64,000 nucleotides of DNA. Origin: Paragordius varius (lineage: Eukaryota; Nematomorpha). Positions 14,301 through 26,049 of this stretch are shown piece by piece. The notes beneath the pieces are model-generated. The model saw only the letters and a list, made by a program, of their open reading frames with translations. It did not search any database and had not been told where the DNA came from. The stretch spans positions 2,046,001 through 2,110,000 of the forward strand of contig OZ176055.1 of the NCBI GenBank assembly GCA_964247055.1, in the 5' to 3' direction. How positions within the stretch are numbered: position 1 is the first letter of the stretch; the number at the start of each line of letters is the position of its first letter. Both the position numbers and the translations under genes were made by a program.

Positions 14301-16658
14301 AAATTTGCATAGCTGATAAAATTCAGGGGACCCGTTGTGAATGCAGACCGGGATTCATTCGATACCCACAAAGTATGCCATCATTCTTAATCTTGGGAAT
14401 TTTGTCAAATCAAACTCTAAACTCGATATACAGTAAATAATTGTATTGTTAATAAGCATAATTTATCAAATAATCAATAAATTGCAACTATGCGGAGACA
14501 GCAGACTTTAAAGCCACCTTGACAGATAAGGGTTTTATATACCCATTTTTTGCAAAACTTATTTATTCACAACAACCAAGTTTAAACATTACTCAACATG
14601 TGTCAAAATAAAAATAATTTTGTATATCTATTTTTTATGTTCTTTAGATAATAATTTCTGCACGCCCAATGAATGCGGACCAGACGGGCAATCCTGTGGT
14701 CGCAATGAAGAGTGCGTATTTTTAAACGAATCTAATAATCGTCGTTTACAGTGTCAATGTCAATCGGGTTTCATTAAGCATCCACAAACGCGACAATGTG
14801 TCCGAGTTGATTGTGACATAAATACTAATCAAGGTAAAGCTGGTTCAATAAAAAATACAGTAAAAATTAAAGTAATAAAAGCGAAACGTAAAAACTCAAA
14901 GACTGGAAACAATATTTTTGGTTCTTGTTTATGACCCCTTATTAATATCGATTGTGAAATATAGAGTTGAGTGTCTTAAATGATCAAAATATGATGGTTG
15001 TCCTTATAAAATATATTAATTTTTTACTTTTTAGGTATGCATTGTCTTTATAAATTTAATGTTTACTGAATCTTACTATTTATTTTAATAAAAAATCGAA
15101 TACTTTTTAATCAAATTTTTGGATAAAATATTTTTTTCTTTGCCAAAATTTTTTATAAAACCAATAATTAAAATTAAAACTCATTTAGGATGTCGTCAAA
15201 ATGAGGTTTGCATCGTTCTTTCTGGCCAAAATAATGGATTACCCTTTTGTGAATGTAAATCACCCCAATTTTATCGGATTGGAGATGTGTGTGTTCCAGG
15301 AAACTGTAACCCCTTGGACAACTCAGGTTGCGGCCCAGGTCAAATCTGTAAGATTGATAACTCTTTACAAAAATTGGGGGATGGGCCAAAAGCTTACTGT
15401 GTTTGTGCTAAAGGGTATCATTTTGCCTATATATAAGTATTTACGCAATTTTTGTTTTTTTATCGATAAAATTTTTTATCTTATGATGACAGAATATATA
15501 TCAAAAATAGCTTTAAACAATATAAAATGCATTCGATTTAACCTTTTTGTTGACAATTAAGCGATATCGTTACTAGAAATTTTTAAAATTTCCATAACAC
15601 ACACACCCCAAAGATAATTTGGAAATTTTAAAAATAATCCACAATAAAATCTAAAATTTTATTTCAATAAATTCATTCAGCCCATATACTTTAATATCAT
15701 GTAATTGTAGATATTTAAAAGTCAATCCACAAAATCTACCCGCAAACGGAGGCATTAAAAGTTCAGAGTTGGGGAATCAGGCTGAAATTTGTGTCCCTGC
15801 TGAATGTTCTCCATACGCTCCGGCCCATACTTCTGAGAGCTCCTCGGCATTTGGAAGTGGGAAAAATGCTCTTGTATCAGAAAACCAAAATTTTAAGGTA
15901 TAAAAATTGTATATAAATGGACTAAAAGTTAGATTTTGTTTGAAATTTATGCGGTAAAATTTTTCTAAAATTAAATATAACTTTAGGTTGTTTTTACCGA
16001 TTGGATATAAAAATATTGGATTCGTGTATACGGCGTAAATAAGGTAGAAAACAAAAATAGATATATTGTCAATATTTTGCATTATCAGGATAAATTTGAG
16101 ATTTTAGTGAATTTTTTATATTTTCCTCCGTTTTTCACGACGACGGATGTATGCATCTTATTTAATGAACCTTCGTCCCACACAATAATTATTAAAAAAT
16201 TATATAAACTCATATTTTTAAACAAAATAACATGATGTAAACTAATTAAAGCATTAAAGTTAAACATTTTTTAATATAAATAATTTTTTTTAGGTCACTA
16301 CAACACTATTTGGTCAATGCCCATTCAATGAACGATGTGCATTTGTGCTCAACAAAATAGGCAAAGCCGGACAATACAAATGCGTTTGTAATGAAAATTA
16401 CATTCGAATTCCCGCCGAAACTGGTATTTGTTATAGGGCTGAATGCGAACCAGCTACTAATCGAGGATGCAATAAACCCGAAATATGTTCCTTGATTGGT
16501 ATGAAAAATAACTTAGCTTTGTGAATGTTTCGATTTAACTCTTGCTTTTTAGATTCATACAATAGTTAGGATAGGACAAAAATTATAGAGTAATTTTTAT
16601 ATCAAATGAAGTTACTGTATTTTGTTGAAAATTTCGTAATAGCATTAATTATCCCCAA

Positions 16659-16698
<40 letters not shown>

Positions 16699-19600
16699 GC
16701 ATTTATATCAATTATAAGACTATTTAACAGAGTTTTTTATCCAAATTATTATATCGTCTATCTGAATTAATTATCAAAATGAATTTAATATAAATTAAGC
16801 ATTATTGTTAAACTTTTATGATAAATTTTATGCGCTCAATTATTTACTATTTCAAGGTAACATTGTCAAATGCATTTGTCCATACAATTACCGAAAATTG
16901 TCAGATCACCCGGGTGCTCCTTGTGTTTATGCCACGTGTGACCCAATCAGTAATGAAGGATGTGGACTGAATGAGGTTTGTCGCGCTTTCCCCGCCAAAA
17001 ATGAAATCAAATGTGTTTGCATTGCCGGTTATGTTCGGAGCAATGATGAGGAATGTGTAGGTATGAGATGGAAATATTTTCCCAAGAAATATAATTTAGC
17101 TTTTTGAATCAATTAAATATCAAAATGGTGGTTTAACCCAGTGGTACTTGAACCGCGGTCCTTAAAGTGCTATTTTATTGCCCTAAATGCTTAATTAAAT
17201 TTTTTTATGTACTCATTAGTACAATATATGCAAATGTGTCAAACAGCTGTGAAAAATTTATATTATATGGTGCACGGCCCTTGAGACTAGATAAATATAT
17301 TTTGTGGTCCTTCAAATTTTTACTGAGTACCACTGGTTTAGCCCATTTATTTTTTTCAACTTTCTTTAATACGTTTTCTATTCATTGTCAACTACAGAAA
17401 TCGAAAAACCAAAACCGCCAGCGGAAGTCATTGAATATTGTAAGTTTGAGGATGAACAACTCATTAAATGTCCACCTTACAGTGAATGCATAATTATCAA
17501 CGGGGTTCCATTGTGCCGTTGTCTCCCAGGCTACATCAAAGATAATGCCGGGAATTGCATAGGTTATATTCCTACTTTGTTTTAAATTTAAAGACATGTG
17601 ATAAAAATGGTTTACCATTTTTAATTCTGTAAATTAATATTTTAGATAGGCTAATGCTATTTTAATAAGAAAGCAAAATTGAATCAATTAAAAGTTTAAG
17701 CTTATGTCTGTAAAAAAAAATATTATTTTATAAACTTTTGAAAAATATTTGTTATGATAGGTAAATGGGACACTACTATAGTTACTCCGACTTATACCTG
17801 GCCAACACTACCTCCTGTCATTTTAAATACAACTTTGAGTGTCATTGAAACTACAGAAATTATAACTAAAACATCAATAATTATTATACCAACGTGTGAT
17901 ACTTATACTTGCGGACCTAATCAGCTCTGTAAAATTGGACCAGATGGACTCCCTTTTTGTGAATGTATCGCTGGTTTTACGCAAGGAAATAATGGGACTT
18001 GCATTTTAAGTGAGTACCAAAAAAATGATGTTTTAACTAACCTCTATAAGCGTATTGAAATCTAAAAATAAAGCTTTTTTGAATTGATACTACTGTATAA
18101 AATTTATTTATATATTTTGTATTTCCTATGAAAATTAGTAGTACCTGTAACAACTGGTGTGACGGATGCCATAATCCTACGTAAGATTTTAGCTAGTTTA
18201 CTATGATTTTATATAACATATATATAATTTAACGCTTAATTTTATCTGGATTTTAGGGTAGGATTAGGGATGATCATATTTTAATAAATGGTTTCTCGGG
18301 CCGCATTTAAAAAAGTGAAAAAAAATTTGCGTTAATGAAATTCAGTTAGAGGATAAAATATGTTTTATAAAATATTTAACCGCTTAAAAATTACAAACCC
18401 TTAAGTGTACAATCAATGGTGTTTCATTTTAGTATAAATTTTTTATGTAAATTAATTTTAAGGCTACAAATGATATTCATTTTAGTATAATTTTAAATAA
18501 GATTTTATTGAATAGTTTTACATATTAAGGAATTTCGATTTCATTTGAAATTTTTTCATCTCCGAGAGCCCGACAAAAAATTGGGAAAGCCGCGCGTCAG
18601 ATCCTGTTATAAAGAGTAATTGTGAATAAAGTTCATATCTAGGCCATTTTAATTATTTTTTACTCCATAATACCGTTAAATCAAATAATTTTATGATAAA
18701 CTAACTAACTATTTTTTTGCCATGTGTTAGCTTGCGACGATGAATACTGTACGTATCACGGGGTGTGTCGCTTAAACGCGGACGGGACCCGATACTGTGA
18801 ATGTGAACGGTGGTGGATTGGGAGACAATGTCAACACAATGGACGACTCATAGCTATTTTAGCGCCTCTCTTGCTCGGTCTTTTATTGCTTTTATGCTGT
18901 TGCCTTTTACCGCTTTGTTGGTGGTTTAGTAGAAGGAGAAAGCGTAGGTTAGCGGAAAATATGCAGTTTGCTAATGAGGTATAATTTTGCTTTCACAGGG
19001 CATTTTAACATTCTAAAAGGGTTTGTAAAGGACAAAAATATAGTTATTTCATTATTTTTGAGAAAAAATATTAAACATAAACTTTTTTGGCTAAATCATA
19101 TTGTATTGTCTTAAATATGAATAAATATAAGCATATCTTTTGTTATTCTTAAAACGAATTCATAGAAATTTTAATAAATTGTTATGTAAAAATATTTTAT
19201 AGGGTTTGGGAGATTATGGTAAAATGGTACCCTATACAATACCTAGGCCAATGGTAGCTCCAGTATGTTGTTAAATTTCTATAATTATGTCGTTATAAAT
19301 ACTTAAAATTTATTTTAAAATGTTTTAGGAAACACTATCAGTCCTGGAACAAGAAAGGGAAATAGCTCCAAGTAATTTTTATAAAAATATTTTGTCATTA
19401 TATTAAATAAATATTTAATAAAAATAACTTAAATTTATAATTTTAGGAGGCTACGTAAAACCCGAAGAGACGACAGAAATTACTGAAGAAACTACAACGG
19501 AGGAATGGAAACGGACCTATAAACGACCTAAAAAACGTAACTTATACAGTTATAACTAGAGAAAAAAACGAAAAAACATTTTCTTTATTTTACCCATTAA

Positions 19601-21085
19601 TTGTTTAATTTATAACTGTGGAAGTTTTGAAAACAAAAACTTAGCAAATATTAAAAAGTATAAGCTATTTTTGTTCTTTTTTGTGACAAAAATATTAGGA
19701 CCCTTGGTTAAACGAACGCTTACGGAGGATATCATTGAAGAAGAGACGGCTGAAATGGAGACGGGTGGTGTTGAAACAGATAATGAAAATGACGTTTATA
19801 TCAGCGGTGGAGGTTTAATGATAAAAACTTTTTCAATACATTTTATTGAATGATTTACGCCCCTACACCTCAAATTCTCTTTTGAACATTTTGAATTCAC
19901 CCACCTTAAACAAAATAGGTGTTTTTGAGCTAATTTAATATATTATTGTGATATGAAATATATTGTAATGGCATAGTTGTTTATCATTTTTTTGTATAAT
20001 TATATATAAATTTAAAAAAAAATTTATTTTTTTTATACATCAAAAAATTTAGGTAAGGTTGTTTTTCCAAAACATAATAATTTATTTTTAGGGTGAATTT
20101 AAAATGTTCAAGGGTGAATTTGTGGTAATAGAATATATTAAAATCAAGTGCAATTTTTTGTAAAATATCTTAAAAACATGCTGAGATAAAATTGTTTGCC
20201 TAGGTCAACGTTGGATAAAAGGGAACGGAGGTGCCCAAAATAATGTTCAAACTACTTCTAAACCCACAAACAGTAGTTCACGATATTACAAAGAATATTC
20301 TTCATCATCCTCTACGAATCCAGTACATATATCATTTATTTAATAATACCACATATTTATAATTTTTAATATAATAATCGTATTTTATTTAATATGTGTA
20401 TGTATAGAGTAAATATTAAAATTATGCAGACGAACAAATATTTTTATTTTATAACACTATACTTATATAAACTTTATTTTTATTTATATCTAACACATTG
20501 TTTTAAACTGCAAAGTATGAAATAGAGATGTTAATTGGTAACACAATTATATATACAGTCATGTATCCTTTGTTTTATCAAAAATTATTTTTTCGTTAAA
20601 TGGGTATAAATATTTGGTAAAGAATGGAAAAAACAAGAGATTAACAATACAAAAAAGTATAGGTATTACCATAGAGATCTTGTTTTTTCCATTCTTTACC
20701 AGATATTTATAACCATTTAACGAAAAAAAAAATTTTCGATAAAATAAAGAATACATGATTGTAATTACAATTTTAATTAAATCGTTTCGATAAAATTAAA
20801 AGAAGGCTCGCACTTGAAGAAAAAATTACCTTATAATTTTTAAGTTTCAATTTATTATGGTTGTTTTTATTCAAATTTTAGAATCAAAGTAGCGAAAATA
20901 CAACAGCATCCACAAATAATTACAATGTGGATAGCAGGTACAACAATAAACTTTATGGGCCCCAACCTGTCATTGTAAATCGATTGGAACGGAATGAATA
21001 TCCTGACAGTTCTTATGAATATCGGGAAGAGCTGCCAACACATTACCGCCCAGGTTTCGATAACTATGGGTACGAAAGATCATAA
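5205..21085 (+). CDS. SEA and EGF-repeat transmembrane receptor, MUP-4/MUA-3-like
   Basis: A complete 26-exon model gives about 1555 residues. Exons: 5205-5313, 9274-9404, 9838-10078, 10363-10490, 10875-11118, 11547-11656, 11943-12182, 12545-12704, 12893-12985, 13080-13277, 13701-14372, 14648-14833, 15189-15414, 15711-15897, 16294-16498, 16857-17060, 17398-17562, 17761-18009, 18139-18180, 18731-18978, 19203-19262, 19329-19371, 19447-19536, 19699-19812, 20204-20322, 20882-21085. All joins keep frame. The protein has a signal peptide (residues 1-25), three SEA-like modules (about 38-400), about 16 EGF-like modules (about 402-1297), a transmembrane helix (about 1303-1329) followed by SRRRKRR, and a tail of about 225 residues rich in Glu/Thr, then Asn/Tyr. 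This order recalls the nematode hypodermal receptors MUP-4 and MUA-3, which anchor epidermis to matrix; the function here is inferred. Intron 1 is about 4 kb. An AATAAA lies at 21348. The least certain parts are the acceptor of exon 9 and a TAGTAG acceptor ambiguity at exon 19. Confidence 0.85.
7290..7680. repeat. Dispersed repeat family D, copy 1
   Basis: It shares CATCTCAAACTTTTTACGCC, AATCGCTAATGTAACAGGCA and the end TAGGCTCTAGAAATCACATA with a segment at about 57250-57600. It shares TTTTGGGGGTAGTTTT and ATCTCAAAC with about 62340-62640. No termini or coding capacity were identified. It lies in intron 1 of the SEA/EGF gene. Confidence 0.5.
8906..9004. repeat. Family C element (right TIR CATACGCTACTG), copy 1
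   Basis: The right end is ATCATACGCTACTG followed by TA; the left end is a degenerate CAGTATATGGGCATGG. The inner part (GTTAAAATTAAACAAT and TTGTTTTATATCATACGCTA) is shared with a diverged copy at 47260-47355. It lies in intron 1 of the SEA/EGF gene. Confidence 0.5.
9274..12182 (+). other. Three tandem SEA-like modules (exon pairs 2-3, 4-5, 6-7)
   Basis: Each module is split over two exons. Module 1 includes FQVKLLVLRES and NVQIVISLYWRQQY. Module 2 includes YIFIVEVFTTS and GISVTYTIFVL. Module 3 includes YDLTINIVRKGF and CLFRYIVTLQPAY. The alternating beta and helix pattern fits SEA domains. Only module 2 has something like the Gly-Ser-Val self-cleavage site (HGISVTY). Modules 2 and 3 end in Cys-rich linkers that lead into the EGF array. 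The domain assignment is by eye and needs a profile search. Confidence 0.65.
16665..16696. repeat. (TA)n microsatellite in intron
   Basis: About 16 uninterrupted TA dinucleotides, in the intron between exons 15 and 16 of the SEA/EGF gene. Confidence 0.95.
17139..17335. mobile_element. hAT-like non-autonomous element with 8-bp target duplication
   Basis: The left terminus is CAGTGGTACTTGAACCGCGG; the right terminus reads ACTGAGTACCACTG, the inverse of CAGTGGTACT. The flanks GTTTAACC (17131-17138) and GTTTAGCC (17336-17343) differ at one base, matching the 8-bp duplication of hAT transposases. The subterminal GCGGTCC and TGTGGTCC blocks are typical of hAT MITEs. It lies in intron 16 of the SEA/EGF gene and has no coding capacity. 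Confidence 0.75.
19857..20141. repeat. MITE family A, copy 3
   Basis: The left arm contains TTTTGAACATTTTGAATTCA followed by CCCACC. The right arm contains TTATTTTTAGGGTGAATTT and TTCAAGGGTGAATTTG. It fills most of the intron between exons 24 and 25 of the SEA/EGF gene. The left end is degenerate and the bounds are approximate. Confidence 0.6.
20556..20761. mobile_element. Near-perfect 206-bp palindromic MITE with TA flanks
   Basis: Arms of about 88 bp run from CAGTCATGTATCC on the left to ATACATGATTG on the right and pair almost throughout. Both arms contain, for example, TTTCGTTAAATGG and GGTAAAGAATGGAAAAAACA. TA flanks both sides (20554-20555 and 20762-20763), pointing to Tc1/mariner-type mobilisation. 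It lies in the last intron of the SEA/EGF gene. The high arm identity implies a recent insertion. Confidence 0.75.
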
Positions 21086-24000
21086 CTATTTTCCACAAAC
21101 AAACAAAAACGCTGTAGAAAAATTTATGTCCGAAATTCAAACTATAGTAGTTATGATTGCAAGATTTGACAAATACACGAGATAATATATACCCTTTTTG
21201 ACTACATTAATGAAAAAAGCATTTGCATAAATCTCACACTTTGCCATTTATTGAAAGCATTATTCACACTAAGCATCTTATTTTGAAATTATTACATGGG
21301 TACGTTCTTGCATTTCGAAACCAACTACCTACCATTTTATGGAAAAAAATAAACTCAATTTTTAATAAAGTTTTTCTATATATTAAATATTTTATGGATC
21401 TTGAATCACATTTCACATCTTTATTTAACGCGATTTCTGTATATATTCAATTATTATAAATGTGCTCAATTGATATTCTCACACATCCCAGAACTTAGAT
21501 ATACATATTATTGTTTTTTAAATTATATTTTACATTTTTATTATTATACAAGTATGATGAATAAAATATTTTTTTTCTGAATATAGTAAGGTCTTATAGA
21601 TAAAATTATCTATCTACCTTACTTTAATACGTAAGGGTATATACCAGGGTTCACCGTTACCATTTGGATTCTGCTACGCGTTTTCGCTAAAATAATAAGG
21701 TCATGGTTTAAATTTCTGTCTCGCTTATATTTAGGGAAGCTTTACATCAAAGATGTCCACAAATGGCTTCCTCTGCCGCATTTTTCATTAAAAAAAACGA
21801 CGGGCCGTATTTGCGAAATATATGGGCATATATTAATATTTTATAACATAAGATTGTAAAAAAAATACTGTGTTTTTTGCTGAAATTCTTGAAGACATAT
21901 TTAAAACATTGTTTGGTAAAAGCAATTTTAATAAAATTTTGTATTTTTTTTTGAAATTTCTGGGGGTATGCCTAAATATTTTGGAGAGGCGCGATGATAC
22001 CCCGAATTTAGATGCATAGTATCATAAAAAAAGAATGGGTATCTTGTATCAAATAATTTTATTATAATAAAAATATTTTTTAGGAATGCTTTTTGAATCG
22101 TTTCTAGAGTTAACGGTTAGTTTTGGTAAAAATAAAAAATATTAATTATTTTTAAATATGAAAAAAATTTGGGCAAAAATTATTATAAATTTAGCAAACT
22201 TTGAAATCTATTATTTAATAAAATTAAAAAGTCTAAAGTTTTATATATAAATTTCCACATTTTTACCATATAATACGGTTCAATAAAACTCTACCAAGAG
22301 ATTAAAGTATATTTTTCCATTGAATGTATAATTCAAAATATATTAAATATTTTAATCGCCCATCACGGCATTTTTGCATTTTTGAATAAAACTATCAATG
22401 AAGGCCGAATTTGAGATTTTTAGAGCAATTTAATACGCAAACAATTATATAAATTATGGAAGAATGGCAAAGTTTGCGTTTCAATATGGAGAAATACTGC
22501 AAAAGTGGCTTTAATTTTTTAAAATCATTTAAGGCCCAAAATAAACACATAAGAATCCTGATGCTTTTTTAGCAGAAAGTAAATATTCTATTAACATATT
22601 TATCTTCTTGATTTGGACTATATCAAAACAACATTTGAATTGATGGATGACCCTAGCCCAGGAATTTATATGATATATGTGTTGAAATTATTTTAAAGTA
22701 TGTGCCTATATAAAACATCGATTCACAATTTAAACATAATCAAAATTAATGGATACTCCATATTTTTATTTGTAGCATTGCATAAGTTACATCAATCATA
22801 GTTATATTTCTAATTCTTCAAGTATTTATGTTAGCAATATAATTTAAAAAACTTCGTAAATGTTAAAAGGTAAATTTAAATCCTAAATATTTGTATCTTT
22901 TTCCCAAAAAACAATGTAAATGTTTAATCAAAAATTTTTTAAGATAGAAGCAAAAATTTTACTTTAAATTTTGCCATTATTTGAATAATATCATTTAAAG
23001 TTGGCTGGCGAAAATTAATTACTCCCGTTTGGGCATCCTATCAAAAAGCGATATTGGAGTCTTAAATTTTAATTTAGCATCTTAAAAAAACATAAGGCCT
23101 GATATTAATAATTGAGCAATATTTTAGTTTGATCTAATTAAACAAATTATTTACGTCTTATAATTATGTTTTACATATGGCTTTTCATTCATATGTAAAT
23201 TAAGCTGTGAATTTTACCGTGTATAAATTCGTCTGCTACAGGTATGTCATTTTTTAAATTATACCTTTTATGATAAAATAAACTGTTGTTTATATATTTT
23301 TTTGGATATATATTTAATTGATATTTATATTCGAATTTGGCTTCTAGATTTATGAATAAATTAAAAAAATTGACTAATTTTTATTTGTTTTGTCCTTTTC
23401 TATTATATAACGTTATGAAAGCTTTAGGACATTTAAGCATATTTTAGATTTTTTAAAAAAAATATTTTTTTGCGCATTTATTTTTATTAATATATATTAT
23501 GTAATGAATGGATACTTTGTATACTTTCATATGTGATAATATAATTTATATACTTACCATCTATACCACCCATCTTAATTAAAACCATTTTAAATACATG
23601 TAATTTATTCCTCTCTATATAATTACCGTATATTATATGAATATTCTTAATTTGACCAGCTATTCTACAATTCCTTATAAAAAGTAAAATATTACTTAAA
23701 TGCCATATTTGATGAATATTTTTAAAAAATTTGAAAATTCAAAATTTTAACATGCTGTGCACATTTATAATAATCAAAGTAAACTCTAAAATTTTTAAAG
23801 ATAAAATCAAATTTTTTTATAAAAATAATATTTGCTAATTCTCTTAATTAGTGTTTATTAATAGCGTAATTTGAGAAAATATTCGCTATTACATTTTATT
23901 ATTGTAAGATAATCTTATGAATATGGTATGGTATTTTTAGGTATATTATATTAATTATTCTATACAATTTTCAGCAACAAAACAGTTACTTTGTACTTGT

Positions 24001-26049
24001 TTTTCTTTGTTAACTCATAAAAGAACCGAAATTAATATGTAAAGAAAGAAGTATTAAAGTAATAAGCTTAATAAATACATATTAGTTTAAAAAAAATTAA
24101 ACTTTTTTAGGTTTTTAGTCAATTTAGCGCACAGTTTTTTATTTTAAATAATGCAAATGATGCAAAATTAGTAGCTTATCAAAGGAATTAAAATTTTACC
24201 AAAATGTTAGTTATCAATTTAAACTTTATAATTAGTTTACTAGATCATAGAAAAATATCATTTTAATGACATAAAAATATTTTTGCAGTTAATATAAATG
24301 ACTTAATAAAAATCATCATTAGTTTTTTCATAAAAACTTACTAAAATTATATCTTTTGATTTATTTTTTCAATTCAATTTTGTGATCAGGATTGGAAAAA
24401 ATTTCCGTTTATAATTTTTATTCTTACGTTTTGGTTTAGAGCTTTTGAGGTAACAACTGCAACCTTTTTTTTCAAGTATATACACAGTAGCGTATGGTAA
24501 AGAAAAAGGTTATTCCAAAATTAAATATAAATTTATCTTAAAAGTTGTTTGATTTCAACCATTAGTTGTTTTTAACCATACGCTACTGTATAAATAATAA
24601 GCAATTATTTTCTATAAAATCGTTTTGAAAATAGAAATTTTTATGCAATGATATTATGTATTTGAAGTGAAAGTTGTAATTTTATTCTTTTTCTATCATT
24701 ACCTTTTGTTGTTTTTATTAGCATGATTGATACTTGTGTGGAATTTTGGAGGATAAATATTTTAGAAAAATTGCTTAAAAAATTAATTCGATTTAATTTT
24801 AATTTTGGGTACATTTTCTACCATGTGGTCAAAAAACATTTTAATATACATTATTTCACTTACATTATATCTTTAGAATTAATTTATTTTGCTTTAAATT
24901 TTTGGCAAAAAACCCGATTTGAAAAGATTACTTAACTATTATATTAATTTTTTATTTTTTTTACCAAATTTAAAAATAATATAATTTATTTATTCAAAAT
25001 AATTATTGAAAAAATTACATTATATAAAGATCCTTTTACAAGAATTGTATTTAATAGAGATCATACAGGAAATTTATTTATACAATAAATGTCTTTTCAA
25101 TTGTATCCATGACAATACCACGTATAATTAATTATATATACTGTTATTGACTATTTTTTTGATATTTAAATTGACTTTTTTTTGCATGTTGCCTATATTT
25201 TATTGTATACTATTTTTACCTGGAAATTATATATACAGTAAAATAAATTTATAGCAATTAAATAATTATTTATTTATTTTTTAAAACATTTTTTTATTTG
25301 TTTTCTCATAAAATTTATATATTGTTGAAATAGCAACCAACAACCTAAAACACATTTTATATGATGTAATTAAATTAAGGAATTACTTACTACCTTTTTT
25401 TACAAGCACAGTTAAATATAAAATCATAATTTGTTCATAAAATATAAATTTTCACCTTTGCTAAAATATCTGGCAATATTTATTAGTTTTTTTTGAAGTT
25501 CATAATAAAATAAAATCATATATGATATTTTTTTTGATTTCATATATCTCTTCTGTTTCCTATAACATTTATATATTAACCTGTAGTTTTATTAAAAAGA
25601 AATTCAAAATTTTGATTTATTGTTATATATAAGATACATATATAATTTTTTTCAATTGTTTTTATATCTTTTTCTAATGTGCATGTAAAAGGCCATTTGC
25701 TGCGTATAAATTGCTATATTTCAAACTACAGGTGTAAATATATATTGATAATAACTAACTAAGGATAATAATAATAAGGTAATTATTGATTTTCTTTTTA
25801 AATATATATCCATATATATTTTATCTATTTTTTCGAACTCTTGCCTTTTTTTTCAATGGTCAATTACTTAATAACTTAAAAATTGTAACTTAAATGTATG
25901 CATTCGATAATTTATAGTATACTTTTGAACTTTTTTGCAAAATATAATTATATTTCTGGAATCAACCTATTTTTTAGCCAGCCAGTTCACAATGAATCGA
26001 TAAAAATTAATTTCCTGTTCTTGTAATACTATCATAAGACTCAACAACA
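21086..26049. other. Intergenic region between SEA/EGF and PHLDB-like genes
   Basis: About 5 kb of AT-rich DNA with no exon I can support. It contains a family C element at 24485-24588, many A/T homopolymers and short open frames of skewed composition that look random. The last few hundred bases should hold the PHLDB-like promoter and leader. An acceptor-like TATTTTTTAG near 25976 could end a 5' UTR intron. Confidence 0.55.
24485..24588. mobile_element. Family C MITE, 104 bp, TIR CAGTAGCGTATGG
   Basis: The termini CAGTAGCGTATGG and CCATACGCTACTG are perfect inverted repeats. TA follows the right end; the left flank reads CA where TA would be expected. The interior has no open frame. Confidence 0.7.

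Larger units (their letters stand above)
12545..18834 (+). other. Array of about 16 EGF-like modules
   Basis: There is a recurrent pattern CDP..N.GC.PNE.C, then C.C.PGF, then C. Examples are GTNNGCGPNEICRYD with CECSPGF, HAGCQKNQVCVLN with CQCTPGH, and EGCGLNEVCRAF with CVCIAGY. The last, juxtamembrane module (CDDEYCTYHGVCRLN, then YCECERWWIGRQC) is of the classical EGF type. Most introns are phase 1 and fall just before the GC of a module, so exons are largely symmetrical. Exon 11 alone carries four modules. Exon 18 starts with a Thr/Pro-rich stretch that may be an O-glycosylated linker. Confidence 0.85.

Noticed and set aside
14123-14371. Antisense open frames opposite EGF and PHLDB exons (also 26175-26375, 26460-26747, 32297-32479)
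   Set aside because: They are mirror frames of strongly supported plus-strand exons.
24723-24935. 70-residue plus-strand open frame
   Set aside because: Composition is Phe/Ile/Lys/Asn-rich, as expected for random AT-rich DNA. No exon context or homology was recognised.
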